Origin: Arthrobacter sp. NIO-1057
Lineage (GTDB): Bacteria > Actinomycetota > Actinomycetes > Actinomycetales > Micrococcaceae
Assembly (NCBI RefSeq): GCF_900094805.1
Contig: NZ_FMAT01000001.1
Span: forward strand, 124,001-188,000
DNA length: 64,000 nt
Direction: 5' to 3'
The translations under genes and the position numbers were made by a program. Below, one piece after another: positions 17,389-25,283 of this stretch. The notes under the pieces are model-generated. The model was not told the DNA's origin, ran no database searches, and was given only the letters and a program-made list of their open reading frames with translations. Positions within the stretch are counted from its first letter, which is position 1. Each line of letters begins with the position of its first letter.

Positions 17389-18266
17389 GAAATTCTCCCT
17401 CCTGCACCTGCACCTGCACCTGCACCTGCACCGGCACCGGCACCGGCCGCGGTTCGGCGCCGCCACGCAATCAGCAGCGAGCCGAGCAACGCGGCCAGCG
17501 CGCAGCCCAGCGAGGCATAGCCAACGATCTCCGAGGGGTTGCTCCCGGCCAACCGGCTCACGCCGATCCAGGCAAGGCCCCAGCTGATGGCCAAGGCGGC
17601 GAAGGCATTGCCGGCGTAGTAGCTGATGGCCATGGCCACGAGCGCGGCAACCACCAGCAGCGCTACGGCCGCTGCGGGCGCCCACCGAGCACCTTCGCCG
17701 ACACCCAGCGAGAGCAGCCAGGCGGCCACGTTCGCGATGCTGGCCACGCAGACCCACCCGAGGTAGAGCCCGAAGGTCAGCCAGATCACCCAGTACTCGG
17801 TGCGTGAGCCCGGGGTTCCGGAGGACATGAGGCGGATCATCCAGGCAAGGACGGCGACGAGCGCGAAAATGACGATCACGCTGAAGCCGAGCCAACCCAG
17901 CTGGACCACGGAAATCCAGGCGGCGTTGAGCAGGGCCGAGATCATCGCCGGAACCCTGACTTTCGCACCCCAGCCGGAGCGCCGTCCCGGGGCGGTGAGC
18001 TGGTAGACGCCATAGACAGCAAGCCCGGTATAGACCACGCTCCAGATGGAGAAGGCGGGCCCAGCCGGGGCCAGCAGGGTCGCATCGGCGCTCAGGTAGC
18101 CGCCGGCAACTTGCTGGACCGGGGTTCCGCCGAAGGCGCCGCTGCCGATGAAGGATACGGCGATGGCAATGAGCAGGGACAGGGCGGTGAGCAACGGGGT
18201 GGTCCATAGCGGATCACCGATGCGCTGCGCGCCGGGCGATAGTGCGGGGTCAGGCGATCGATTCAC
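17385..18266 (-). CDS. TspO/MBR-like (tryptophan-rich) membrane protein with Ala-Gly repeat tail
   Basis: Protein of 293 residues with about eight hydrophobic segments and conserved-looking Trp residues (GPAFSIWSVVYTGLAVYGVYQ, LLNAAWISVVQLGWLG), the pattern of TspO/MBR family (tryptophan-rich sensory protein) relatives, which are linked to tetrapyrrole and carotenoid responses in other bacteria. Only the first ~150 residues have the TspO look; the extra C-terminal helices are less familiar. The end is a cytoplasmic RRR tract followed by seven to eight Ala-Gly repeats encoded by a hexamer repeat (17401-17448). Divergent from the MarR/crtE operon across ~110 bases, so probably controlled from the same intergenic region. 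Confidence 0.72.
   Translation of the reverse strand: MNRSPDPALSPGAQRIGDPLWTTPLLTALSLLIAIAVSFIGSGAFGGTPVQQVAGGYLSADATLLAPAGPAFSIWSVVYTGLAVYGVYQLTAPGRRSGWGAKVRVPAMISALLNAAWISVVQLGWLGFSVIVIFALVAVLAWMIRLMSSGTPGSRTEYWVIWLTFGLYLGWVCVASIANVAAWLLSLGVGEGARWAPAAAVALLVVAALVAMAISYYAGNAFAALAISWGLAWIGVSRLAGSNPSEIVGYASLGCALAALLGSLLIAWRRRTAAGAGAGAGAGAGAGAGGRIS
17401..17448. repeat. Hexanucleotide tandem repeat (CCTGCA / CCGGCA)
   Basis: Five exact CCTGCA units, then CCGGCA twice and CCGGCC. It lies in the 3' end of the TspO-like gene and encodes an Ala-Gly tract. Changes in copy number keep the frame, so the tail length could vary between strains. Confidence 0.9.
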
Positions 18267-18337
18267 GGGGGTCCTCTACAGGATCTTCAAAGATTTCCAA
18301 ATCCGGGTCGACAAAACGAGATAGTTAAACCATGATG

Positions 18338-18347
18338 TATCTAGATA
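18338..18347. promoter_or_regulatory. Palindrome in the divergent crt control region
   Basis: A perfect TATCTAGATA palindrome lies in an AT-rich island (about 18300-18360) inside otherwise very GC-rich DNA, between the leftward TspO-like gene and the rightward MarR-crtE operon. MarR proteins bind short AT-rich palindromes, so this is a candidate operator for the adjacent regulator; it may also overlap a -10 element. Confidence 0.45.
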
Positions 18348-18379
18348 AGCTAAATATCAACCTTTCGAGATAAGTGATC

Positions 18380-18877
18380 ATGCGCCACACACCTCCGCTT
18401 CGAACCTCGGATTTGTTCCGGGTGCTCCTGGGCCTGCAGCGTGCCTATGCACAGAGTGAAGTGCGTCTTCGTTCCAGCCTCAACCTGAACGATACAGATC
18501 TGCGGGCCGTCAACCTCCTGCGCTCCCGGCAAACGCCCAGCCCCGGCGAACTCGCCCGGGAACTGGGGCTTTCCTCGGCCGGGATCACCTCGGTGCTCGA
18601 TCGCCTCGAGGCCCGGCAGATGGTCCAGCGCGAGCACCACAGATCGGATCGACGCCGGACACTGGTGCGCCCGGGCCGCGCATTCCCCGGGAACGCCGGC
18701 GCCTCGATGGTGCTCCTGCGCGGCCTGCACCGGTTCTACTCCCAGCTCGATGAGCCGACCCGCCTCGCGCTGGGCCAGCTGCTGGCCCAGATCCATCGGG
18801 AGCTGGAAGCCACCGGCGCGACGGTGCCCGCAGCCCCCACATCCACCCCCACCACGCCCCGGAGCAGTGACCAATGA
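18380..18877 (+). CDS. MarR family regulator, first gene of the crt operon (CrtR-like)
   Basis: Protein of 165 residues with a MarR winged helix: LARELGLSSAGITSVLDRL (recognition helix) and wing MVQREHHRSDRRRTLVRPG. ATG 18380 has GAGA nine bases upstream; a GTG at 18374 is too close to it. The last four bases (ATGA) overlap the start of crtE, so regulator and pathway are co-translated. In Corynebacterium glutamicum a MarR protein, CrtR, represses crtE and responds to geranylgeranyl diphosphate, but there it is divergent. The assignment as carotenoid regulator is therefore from context. The ~19-residue tail is rich in Pro/Thr and low in structure. Confidence 0.82.
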   Translation: MRHTPPLRTSDLFRVLLGLQRAYAQSEVRLRSSLNLNDTDLRAVNLLRSRQTPSPGELARELGLSSAGITSVLDRLEARQMVQREHHRSDRRRTLVRPGRAFPGNAGASMVLLRGLHRFYSQLDEPTRLALGQLLAQIHRELEATGATVPAAPTSTPTTPRSSDQ

Positions 18878-19983
18878 CCACGCACACACGAAGCCATTGC
18901 GGCCAACCCGCCGACGCCCAGCCGAACAGCGCCGAGGCCCGGCTCATCGACGACCCCACCCGCGCGGCCATCAGCCAGCGCCTGGCCCAGATCGGGGCGC
19001 AGGCGAAAGCGCGGGCAGCCGCCTACTCGCGGACCGCCGCCGAGCTCTGGGCGGAAATCTCCGGCGGCCTGGCCACCGGAAAGATGATGCGCCCGGCCTT
19101 GGTCATTCTCGGCTACCGCGCTTTCGGCGGCCGCAACGAAGCGCGGGCCATTGACCTGGGGTGCGCCTTCGAGCTGCTGCACACCGCCCTGCTGATCCAC
19201 GACGACGTGGTGGACAGGGACTTCGTGCGCCGTTCGGAACCGACCATCTCGGCCCGCTACCGGGATCAGGCGAGGGCGGCCGGGCGGAGCCTGGCCGAGG
19301 CCGAGCATGCCGGGAACTCGGTGGCGATCATCGCCGGGGACCTGCTGATCAATGAGGCTATCAAGCACGCCATCAAGGCCGCCGCGGGGACCGACGCGGA
19401 AGCCGCGGTGGAGCAGGCTTTCTTCCAGGGCATCGAGCAGGCAGGGGCCGGCGAACTCGAGGACCTGCTCTTCTCCCTGGGCGCCACGCCGGCGACCACC
19501 AGCGAAGTGCTGCGCATGGAGCAGTTGAAGACCGCGGCCTACTCCTTCCAGCTGCCGCTGCAGGCCGGGGCGCTGCTGGCCGGGGCTTCCAGCTCGCAGG
19601 CCGATGACCTGGGCACCGTGGGGTGTCAGCTCGGCGTGGCCTACCAGGTCATCGACGATGTGCTGGGCACCTTCGGGGATCCGATGCGCACCGGGAAGTC
19701 CGTGGAATCGGACCTGCGTGAATTCAAGAGCACCATCTTGCTGGCGCTGGCCGCCGAGCAGCCCGAGTTCGCGGCGCTGCTGGTCGAGTTCCGGTCCGGC
19801 CGCATTCCAGCCCAGCAAATCCGCGAGGAATTGACGGCCCAGGGGGCCGAGCGCTTCGCCCGGCAACTTGCCGAGCAATTGTGCGCGCGGGCCACCGGCT
19901 CGGTGGCCTTCCTCGATCTGCCCGATGAGGCCCAGGCGCTCCTTCGCACCTGCAGCCACCTGATTCTGAATCGAAGCCGATGA
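18874..19983 (+). CDS. crtE: Geranylgeranyl diphosphate synthase
   Basis: Trans-prenyltransferase that condenses isopentenyl diphosphate with allylic diphosphates to make C20 geranylgeranyl diphosphate, the carotenoid precursor. Product 369 residues. The first aspartate-rich motif is LLIHDDVVDRD (DDxxD at 110-114) and the second is YQVIDDVLGTFGD (from D261). GKMMRPALV near 70 is the conserved substrate-binding segment. An N-terminal extension of ~25 residues precedes the fold. It overlaps the MarR gene upstream and crtB downstream by ATGA, forming a tightly coupled operon. Confidence 0.95.
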   Translation: MTTHTRSHCGQPADAQPNSAEARLIDDPTRAAISQRLAQIGAQAKARAAAYSRTAAELWAEISGGLATGKMMRPALVILGYRAFGGRNEARAIDLGCAFELLHTALLIHDDVVDRDFVRRSEPTISARYRDQARAAGRSLAEAEHAGNSVAIIAGDLLINEAIKHAIKAAAGTDAEAAVEQAFFQGIEQAGAGELEDLLFSLGATPATTSEVLRMEQLKTAAYSFQLPLQAGALLAGASSSQADDLGTVGCQLGVAYQVIDDVLGTFGDPMRTGKSVESDLREFKSTILLALAAEQPEFAALLVEFRSGRIPAQQIREELTAQGAERFARQLAEQLCARATGSVAFLDLPDEAQALLRTCSHLILNRSR

Positions 19984-20921
19984 ACCTGATCAAGCCCCGG
20001 GGCATCGCCCCGCAAGCCCCGGCATTGCAGCGGTACTCGCTGACCGCCCAGCGCAGCGCCAAGGTGCTGCTGGAGCAGTATTCCACCTCCTTCTCGCTGG
20101 CCTGCCGGCTGCTGGATGCGGCCAGCGCCACGCATATCGCCAACATCTACGCCCTGGTGCGGCTCGCCGATGAAATCGTGGACGGGGTGGCGCAGCAGGC
20201 CGGCCTGGACGCCGGGGACATCGCGGCCTGCCTGGATGATCTGGAAGCCGAAACCCGGCGCGCGATGCAGCGCGGCTACAGCACCAACATGGTGGTGCAT
20301 GCCTTCGCGCTCTCGGCCCGGGCCACCGGCATCGGCACCGAGCTGACCACCCCCTTCTTCTGCTCCATGCGGGCGGACCTGACGACATCAACCCACGACG
20401 CGCACAGCCTGGAGCACTACATCTACGGCTCGGCCGAAGTCATCGGGCTGATGTGCCTGCAGGTCTTCCGCGCCATCGACTCGGCCCCCGAGCTGCGCCC
20501 GGAGCAGGTGGAACAGGCCCAGCGTTCGGCCCGCAGCCTCGGGGCGGCCTTCCAGAAGGTCAACTTCCTGCGCGATCTGGCCCAGGACAGCCTGGATTTG
20601 GGGCGCGCCTACTTCCCGGGCATCGATGCGCGGGACTTCGGCGAGGCGGACAAGGCCCTGCTGGTCCAGCAGATCGATGCCGACCTGGCCACCGCGCGTT
20701 CCGGGCTGGAACTGCTGGCTCCGCCGGCAGCCCGTGCCGTCCGCCTGGCCCATGACCTCTTCCGGGAGCTGAACCGCCAACTGGCCGCGGCCCCCGCGAA
20801 GGAGCTGCTGCGCACCCGCATCTCGGTCTCCACCGGCCGCAAGGCGCTGATCGCCGCGCGGGTGCTCGTGCCCTGGGCAGGACCCAGGGAAGCCAAGACG
20901 CAGGCAGGGGGCGGCAAATGA
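19980..20921 (+). CDS. crtB: Phytoene synthase
   Basis: Squalene/phytoene synthase family enzyme, 313 residues, that joins two geranylgeranyl diphosphates head to head to form phytoene. Both aspartate-rich motifs are present: YALVRLADEIVDG (D64 and D68) and NFLRDLAQDSLDLGRAYFP (D199 and D203). The start ATG overlaps the crtE stop and the stop overlaps the crtI start, each by ATGA, as expected for stoichiometric co-expression. Confidence 0.95.
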   Translation: MNLIKPRGIAPQAPALQRYSLTAQRSAKVLLEQYSTSFSLACRLLDAASATHIANIYALVRLADEIVDGVAQQAGLDAGDIAACLDDLEAETRRAMQRGYSTNMVVHAFALSARATGIGTELTTPFFCSMRADLTTSTHDAHSLEHYIYGSAEVIGLMCLQVFRAIDSAPELRPEQVEQAQRSARSLGAAFQKVNFLRDLAQDSLDLGRAYFPGIDARDFGEADKALLVQQIDADLATARSGLELLAPPAARAVRLAHDLFRELNRQLAAAPAKELLRTRISVSTGRKALIAARVLVPWAGPREAKTQAGGGK

Positions 20922-22510
20922 GCGGCGCGCCACAGGACGTCGTGGTCATCGGCGCCGGATTCTCCGGACTGGCCAGCGCAGGGCTGCTCGCGGCCCGGGG
21001 ATGCAAGGTCACGCTGCTGGAGCAGCACAACCATGTCGGGGGCCGCTCGGGACGCCTCGAGCGCGACGGCTTCCGATTCGACACCGGCCCGTCGTGGTAC
21101 CTCATGCCGGAGGTCTTCGAGCACTGGTTCTCCCTGATGGGAACCAGCGCCAGCGAGCAACTGGATCTGCGCCCCTTGCCCATCGGCTACCGCACCTTTT
21201 TCCAGGGGCGGCAGGCACCGGTGGACGTGGGCACCGGCACCACGGTCCGCGAGCTGTTCGAGACCCTGGAACCCGGCAGCGCGCCGGCCCTGGACGAGTA
21301 CCTGCGCACCGCCCGCGAAAGCTATGAACTGGCCCTCCAGCACTTCTTATACGACGATTTCAGCTCGCCGGGATCACTGCTCAAGCCCGCGATCCTGCGC
21401 CGGCTCCCGCAGCTGGCGCCGCTGCTGGGATCGAGCTTGCAGAAGTATCTCGCGCGGCGTTTCCAGAGCACGGAACTGCGCCAGATCCTGGGCTATCCGG
21501 CAGTGTTCCTCGGGTCCAGCCCGGAGCGCACCCCGGCGCTGTACCAGCTGATGAGCCACCTGGACCTGGCCGACGGCGTCAAGTACCCGATGGGCGGGTT
21601 CGCCGCGCTGGCGGATGCCATGGCCGATCTGGCGGCGCAGCACGGGGCGGACATCAGATTGGGCGCCACGGCCACCGCCATCGAGACCAGCTCCCGGGGC
21701 CAGGCCGCGGTCACCGCGGTGGAATGGATCGATGCGCACGGCCAATGCCATCGGACCCCGGCGCAGCAGGTCATCGCCGCGGCGGATGCGCAGCATCTTG
21801 ATCGCCGGCTGCTCCCAGAACGCCTGCAGACCCATTCGGCGCGCCGCTTCGCGCGCCGGGACCCTGGGCCCAGCGCGGTCCTGGTGTGCCTGGGCGTCAC
21901 CGGGGAACTGCCGGAATTGCGGCACCACAACCTGCTGTTCACCCGTGATTGGGCCGATAATTTCGCGCGCATCCGCCAGGGGCGCGCCCTGCAGGAGGAA
22001 ACCAGCATCTACGTGTGCAAGCCCAGCGCCACGGATCCCGGCGTCGCGCCGGAGGGCTGCGAGAACCTGTTCATCCTCGTTCCCGCCCCGGCCGCCCCTG
22101 AATGGGGCCATGGCGGTGCCGACGGCAACGGGGAGAGCATGGTGGAGCAGGTGGCCGACGCGGCCATCGACCAGCTCGCCGCCTGGGCCGGGATCCAGGA
22201 CCTGCGCGAGCGCATCGTGGTGCGCCAGAGCATCGGGCCGGCGGATTTCGAACAGCAGTACGGGGCCTACCGCGGCGGGGCCCTCGGGCTGGCCCACACG
22301 CTGGGCCAAAGCGCCATGCTGCGCCCAGGAAATCACAGCACCAAGGTCTCGGGACTGCACTATGCCGGCAGCACCGTGCGCCCGGGCATCGGCGTGCCCA
22401 TGTGCTTGATCAGCGGGGAGCTGGCGGCCAAGGCCGTGCTGGGCCTCGCCGACCCGGGCCCGCTGCGCGAGCAGCCGCCGGCCGGCTCTGAAGGGAAGGC
22501 GGGGGCATGA
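20918..22510 (+). CDS. crtI: Phytoene desaturase (lycopene-forming)
   Basis: FAD-dependent desaturase of 530 residues. The dinucleotide motif VVVIGAGFSGLASAGLLAARG is at 8-28 and the substrate-entry segment FRFDTGPSWYLMPEVFE follows, both typical of CrtI. The C-terminal signature LHYAGSTVRPGIGVPMCLISG marks the bacterial CrtI group. It introduces the double bonds converting phytoene to lycopene, the substrate of the downstream elongase. Overlaps crtB and crtYe. Confidence 0.95.
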   Translation: MSGAPQDVVVIGAGFSGLASAGLLAARGCKVTLLEQHNHVGGRSGRLERDGFRFDTGPSWYLMPEVFEHWFSLMGTSASEQLDLRPLPIGYRTFFQGRQAPVDVGTGTTVRELFETLEPGSAPALDEYLRTARESYELALQHFLYDDFSSPGSLLKPAILRRLPQLAPLLGSSLQKYLARRFQSTELRQILGYPAVFLGSSPERTPALYQLMSHLDLADGVKYPMGGFAALADAMADLAAQHGADIRLGATATAIETSSRGQAAVTAVEWIDAHGQCHRTPAQQVIAAADAQHLDRRLLPERLQTHSARRFARRDPGPSAVLVCLGVTGELPELRHHNLLFTRDWADNFARIRQGRALQEETSIYVCKPSATDPGVAPEGCENLFILVPAPAAPEWGHGGADGNGESMVEQVADAAIDQLAAWAGIQDLRERIVVRQSIGPADFEQQYGAYRGGALGLAHTLGQSAMLRPGNHSTKVSGLHYAGSTVRPGIGVPMCLISGELAAKAVLGLADPGPLREQPPAGSEGKAGA

Positions 22511-22869
22511 TTTACCTGGGTATCCTGCTTTTCCTTCTGGCCTGCATGGCATTGCTCGATGCCCGGTTCACGCTCTTCGTCTTCGCTGCGCCGCTGCGGG
22601 CGCTGCTGTGCTTGGCCGCGGGCACCGGGTTCTTCGTGCTCTGGGATGTTCTGGCTATCGAACGCGGGATTTTCGTGCACAAGGAATCCGAGCTGATGAC
22701 CGGGATCATGGTGGGCGAGCAATTCCCGGTGGAAGAGGTGTTCTTCCTGGTTTTCCTCTGCTACTGCTCGATGATCGCCGTGGCCGGCACGCACCGGCTC
22801 GGCGCCCGAAGTCCGCGCTCCAGCCGCGGCGGCCGCAACGATCCCAAGGAGCCGGGCAATGTTTCTTGA
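22507..22869 (+). CDS. crtYe: C50 carotenoid epsilon-cyclase subunit (CrtYe)
   Basis: Small membrane protein of 120 residues with three hydrophobic segments. The signature GEQFPVEEVFFLVFL (PVEE at 74-77) belongs to the heterodimeric carotenoid cyclases of actinobacteria (CrtYc/CrtYd, CrtYe/CrtYf). With CrtYf it cyclises the C50 chain ends, giving epsilon rings of decaprenoxanthin type in Corynebacterium and Glutamicibacter. The exact ring type cannot be read from sequence. The start overlaps crtI by ATGA; the stop lies inside crtYf. Confidence 0.88.
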   Translation: MIYLGILLFLLACMALLDARFTLFVFAAPLRALLCLAAGTGFFVLWDVLAIERGIFVHKESELMTGIMVGEQFPVEEVFFLVFLCYCSMIAVAGTHRLGARSPRSSRGGRNDPKEPGNVS

Positions 22870-23218
22870 AATGAGCCTGTGGTTCCTCGCCGCGGCCAGC
22901 CTCGTGTTCCTGGCGGGGCTGCTGGCCAGCCGACGGCGGCTGCGCACCGTGGCGCGGCCCATGCTGCTGGCCATGGGCCTGATGCTGCTGCTCACCGCGG
23001 TCTTCGACAACCTGATGATTGCCGCGGGCCTGTTCGACTATGGAAGCCACGCGCTGTCCGGGGTCCGGGTGGGCTTGGCGCCGATCGAGGATTTCTTCTA
23101 CGCCGCCTGCGCGGTGCTCCTGGTTCCGGGGCTCTGGTGGCTCACCGAGCCGCTGGAGCGCCGCCGCGCAGCCAGCCAGCGTTCTGCTAAGCCAACCGGA
23201 AGGACCCCGCAACTATGA
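22859..23218 (+). CDS. crtYf: C50 carotenoid epsilon-cyclase subunit (CrtYf)
   Basis: Second cyclase subunit, 119 residues, three hydrophobic segments, with the counterpart motif GLAPIEDFFYAACAVLL (PIED at 75-78). Start ATG 22859 has AAGGAG seven bases upstream and overlaps crtYe by 11 bases; a second in-frame ATG at 22871 is less likely. The pair CrtYe/CrtYf acts as a heterodimer. The stop overlaps crtEb by ATGA. Confidence 0.88.
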   Translation: MFLEMSLWFLAAASLVFLAGLLASRRRLRTVARPMLLAMGLMLLLTAVFDNLMIAAGLFDYGSHALSGVRVGLAPIEDFFYAACAVLLVPGLWWLTEPLERRRAASQRSAKPTGRTPQL

Positions 23219-24078
23219 TTCGCGCCATTCTGGCCACCTCCCGGCCGGTGTCGTGGGTGAATACCGCCTATCCCTTCGCCGCAGCCTATCTCTTGGCCGG
23301 AGGCGGGCTCGATGCGATGCTCATCGTGGGCAGCCTCTTCTTCTTGTTCCCCTACAACCTGGTGATGTATGGGGTCAATGACGTCTTCGACTACGAGTCC
23401 GACCTGCGCAACCCGCGCAAGGGCGGCATCGAAGGCGCGCTGCTGGCCCGGCAGAGCCATCGAATGATCCTGCTGGCCTGCCTGGTGCTGGCCGCACCGT
23501 TCCTGGCCGTGCTGGTGCTGGCCGGCGACCTAGCAGCCAATGCGGTGCTGGCGGGCTCGATGGCCGCTGTGCTGGCCTACAGCCTCCCGGTCCTGCGGTT
23601 CAAGGAGCGGGCCGGGCTGGATTCGCTGACCAGCGCCGTGCACTTTGTCTCCCCGGCGGTCTACGGGTGGATCCTGGCCGGTGCTCCCGTGCATCGGACC
23701 CAGTGGATGGTTTTCGGTGCGTTCCTGCTGTGGGGCGTGGCCAGCCACGCCTTGGGCGCGGTGCAGGACATCATCCCCGATCGCTCAGCGAAGCTCGGAT
23801 CCATTGCGGCATCCCTGGGCGCGCGCCCCACGGTGTTCCTGGTGCTTGGCGCTTATGTGCTGGCCGGAGCCATGATCTTTTTCGGCGTGTCGGGCCTGCC
23901 GCGGCTGGCCGGCCTGCTGGCTGTGCCCTATGTGCTCAATGCGCTCCCGCATGTGGGCGTGGACGATGACTCGTCGGGTACGGTTAACCGGGCGTGGAAG
24001 AGATTTTTGTGGATTAACTACCTGTGCGGATTCCTGCTGACCATGCTGCTCATTTCCACCGCCGTGTTCACGGGCTAA
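23215..24078 (+). CDS. crtEb: Lycopene elongase (UbiA family)
   Basis: Membrane prenyltransferase of 287 residues with about eight helices. It adds C5 units from dimethylallyl diphosphate to both ends of lycopene, giving C50 flavuxanthin-type products. Both UbiA Asp-rich motifs are visible: NDVFDYESD at 55-63 and DIIPDRSAK from D185. FLFPYNLVMYGVND is typical of the lycopene elongase group. Overlaps crtYf; idi begins 26 bases further on. Confidence 0.92.
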   Translation: MIRAILATSRPVSWVNTAYPFAAAYLLAGGGLDAMLIVGSLFFLFPYNLVMYGVNDVFDYESDLRNPRKGGIEGALLARQSHRMILLACLVLAAPFLAVLVLAGDLAANAVLAGSMAAVLAYSLPVLRFKERAGLDSLTSAVHFVSPAVYGWILAGAPVHRTQWMVFGAFLLWGVASHALGAVQDIIPDRSAKLGSIAASLGARPTVFLVLGAYVLAGAMIFFGVSGLPRLAGLLAVPYVLNALPHVGVDDDSSGTVNRAWKRFLWINYLCGFLLTMLLISTAVFTG

Positions 24079-24104
24079 CCACGATCAAGAAGTAGAGGCA
24101 AAGA

Positions 24105-24626
24105 ATGGATGTCATCTTGCTTTCCGCCGATGGCCAGCCCATCGGCACGCAGTCCAAGCAGTCGGTGCATAGCACAAATACCCCCTTGCACCAGGCTTTC
24201 TCCTGCCATGTGATCAACGATGCCGGGCAGGTGCTGGCCACCCGCCGGGCTCTGGGAAAACTGACCTGGCCGGGAGTGTGGACTAATTCCTTTTGCGGGC
24301 ATCCGCAGCCGGGGGAGGACCTGGAGCGTGCCCTGGCGCGCCACGCGCAGTGGGAGCTGGGCCTGGAGGTACGGGACGTGCGGATGGCGCTTCCGGACTT
24401 CCGCTACCGGGCCGTGGATGCCTCGGGCATCGTGGAGAATGAAATCTGCCCGGTCTTCACGGCGATCGCGGCAGGCGAGATCGCCGCGAATCCGGAGGAA
24501 GTCATGGATTACTGCTGGGTGAAGCCCGGGGCCCTGGCCCAATCGGCGCGGGCAACTCCCTGGGCTTTCAGCCCGTGGCTGGTCATGCAGGCCAATGACA
24601 TGGAGCTCTACCGAAGTCGAGGCTAG
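24105..24626 (+). CDS. idi: Isopentenyl-diphosphate delta-isomerase, type I
   Basis: Nudix-fold isomerase of 173 residues interconverting isopentenyl and dimethylallyl diphosphate, supplying both substrates needed by CrtE and CrtEb. Catalytic C64 is in TNSFCGHP and the metal/catalytic Glu pair is in VENEICPVF (E111, E113). WELGLEV lies in the Nudix helix region. AGAGG precedes ATG 24105. It is the last gene of the carotenoid operon; a strong hairpin follows. Confidence 0.94.
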   Translation: MDVILLSADGQPIGTQSKQSVHSTNTPLHQAFSCHVINDAGQVLATRRALGKLTWPGVWTNSFCGHPQPGEDLERALARHAQWELGLEVRDVRMALPDFRYRAVDASGIVENEICPVFTAIAAGEIAANPEEVMDYCWVKPGALAQSARATPWAFSPWLVMQANDMELYRSRG

Positions 24627-24632
24627 CGCTGT

Positions 24633-24682
24633 GGCAATGGCCACCGGCCGATGCCCTGGGGCATCCACCGGTGGCCATCGCC
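24633..24682. terminator. Long hairpin terminator after idi
   Basis: An outer 11-bp stem (24637-24647 with 24668-24678, extended by three pairs past a mismatch) encloses an inner stem GATGCCC/GGGCATC. It separates the rightward crt operon from the convergent unknown gene. It also marks the right-hand border of the GC-rich block. Confidence 0.7.
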
Positions 24683-24704
24683 AGCTGGGATCTCAGGCCA
24701 GCGG

Positions 24705-25166
24705 CTATACGAAGTTTTCGGTGCCTTCAATGGTGTTCATGAAGTGATCCATGAATTCTGCGAAGTCGCGGGCATCGGATTCCTGATCAATCTGTGCGCC
24801 AACGGTCACCGCGTCATCAATGTGGAAATCGATGCTTGGTTTCTCTGGAACGCTGAAGCGGAAGACGCGGCCAGTTGACGTGGCCACTTCATAGCCACCG
24901 TCATTGAGCTCCGCGAGCTGGTTCACGTTGGTGTTGTTGATGTTGATGGCGTTTTCCGATGCGCTCAGATCATTCGCATTCACTGGTGCGATGATCAGTT
25001 CTGCTGGTTGGCGCCGATATCCAATGACCTTGAGCCCTCCGGAACCGGCGATGCCGGTGCCAGCGACGAGGTTGTAGCTGGCGAAGTTAGGGATCTGCGA
25101 GTCGAAGGCCTCGTGAAGACGGGCCTTGACCTGCTCGGCTGGATTTTCGTCTGGGCGGTTGTCCAT
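24705..25166 (-). CDS. Unrecognised conserved-looking small protein
   Basis: Protein of 153 residues, not recognised. It has no signal peptide or membrane segment and is acidic. The start reads MDNRPDENPAEQVKARLHEA (a likely helix); alternating hydrophobic strands follow (LVAGTGIA, LKVIGYRRQPAELIIAP, YEVATSTGRVFRFSVPE), and the C-terminus is helical with FAEFMDHFMNTIEG. The composition matches the housekeeping genes to its right rather than the crt block. Convergent with idi and divergent from ilvD. Codon use and length support it being real; no function proposed. Confidence 0.7.
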   Translation of the reverse strand: MDNRPDENPAEQVKARLHEAFDSQIPNFASYNLVAGTGIAGSGGLKVIGYRRQPAELIIAPVNANDLSASENAININNTNVNQLAELNDGGYEVATSTGRVFRFSVPEKPSIDFHIDDAVTVGAQIDQESDARDFAEFMDHFMNTIEGTENFV

Positions 25167-25283
25167 GACTCATACTCTACCGATAAGTTTGGACAATTTG
25201 ATCAGTGAGAACATTTATCGAAATGTGTCACGGTCGCGTCATAGGTTATCCCATTGGTCATATTGACGACTAGAATGAATTTT

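Noticed and set aside
17401-17448. Hexamer repeat as a CRISPR array or satellite
   Set aside because: The units are six bases without spacers and are in frame within a gene. No CRISPR-like repeat-spacer pattern was found anywhere in the window.
15922-18207. A continuous 761-codon minus-strand frame
   Set aside because: Only the part from ATG 17388 reads as a protein; the upstream third overlaps the TspO-like gene in another frame and is Arg/Pro-rich shadow sequence caused by high GC.
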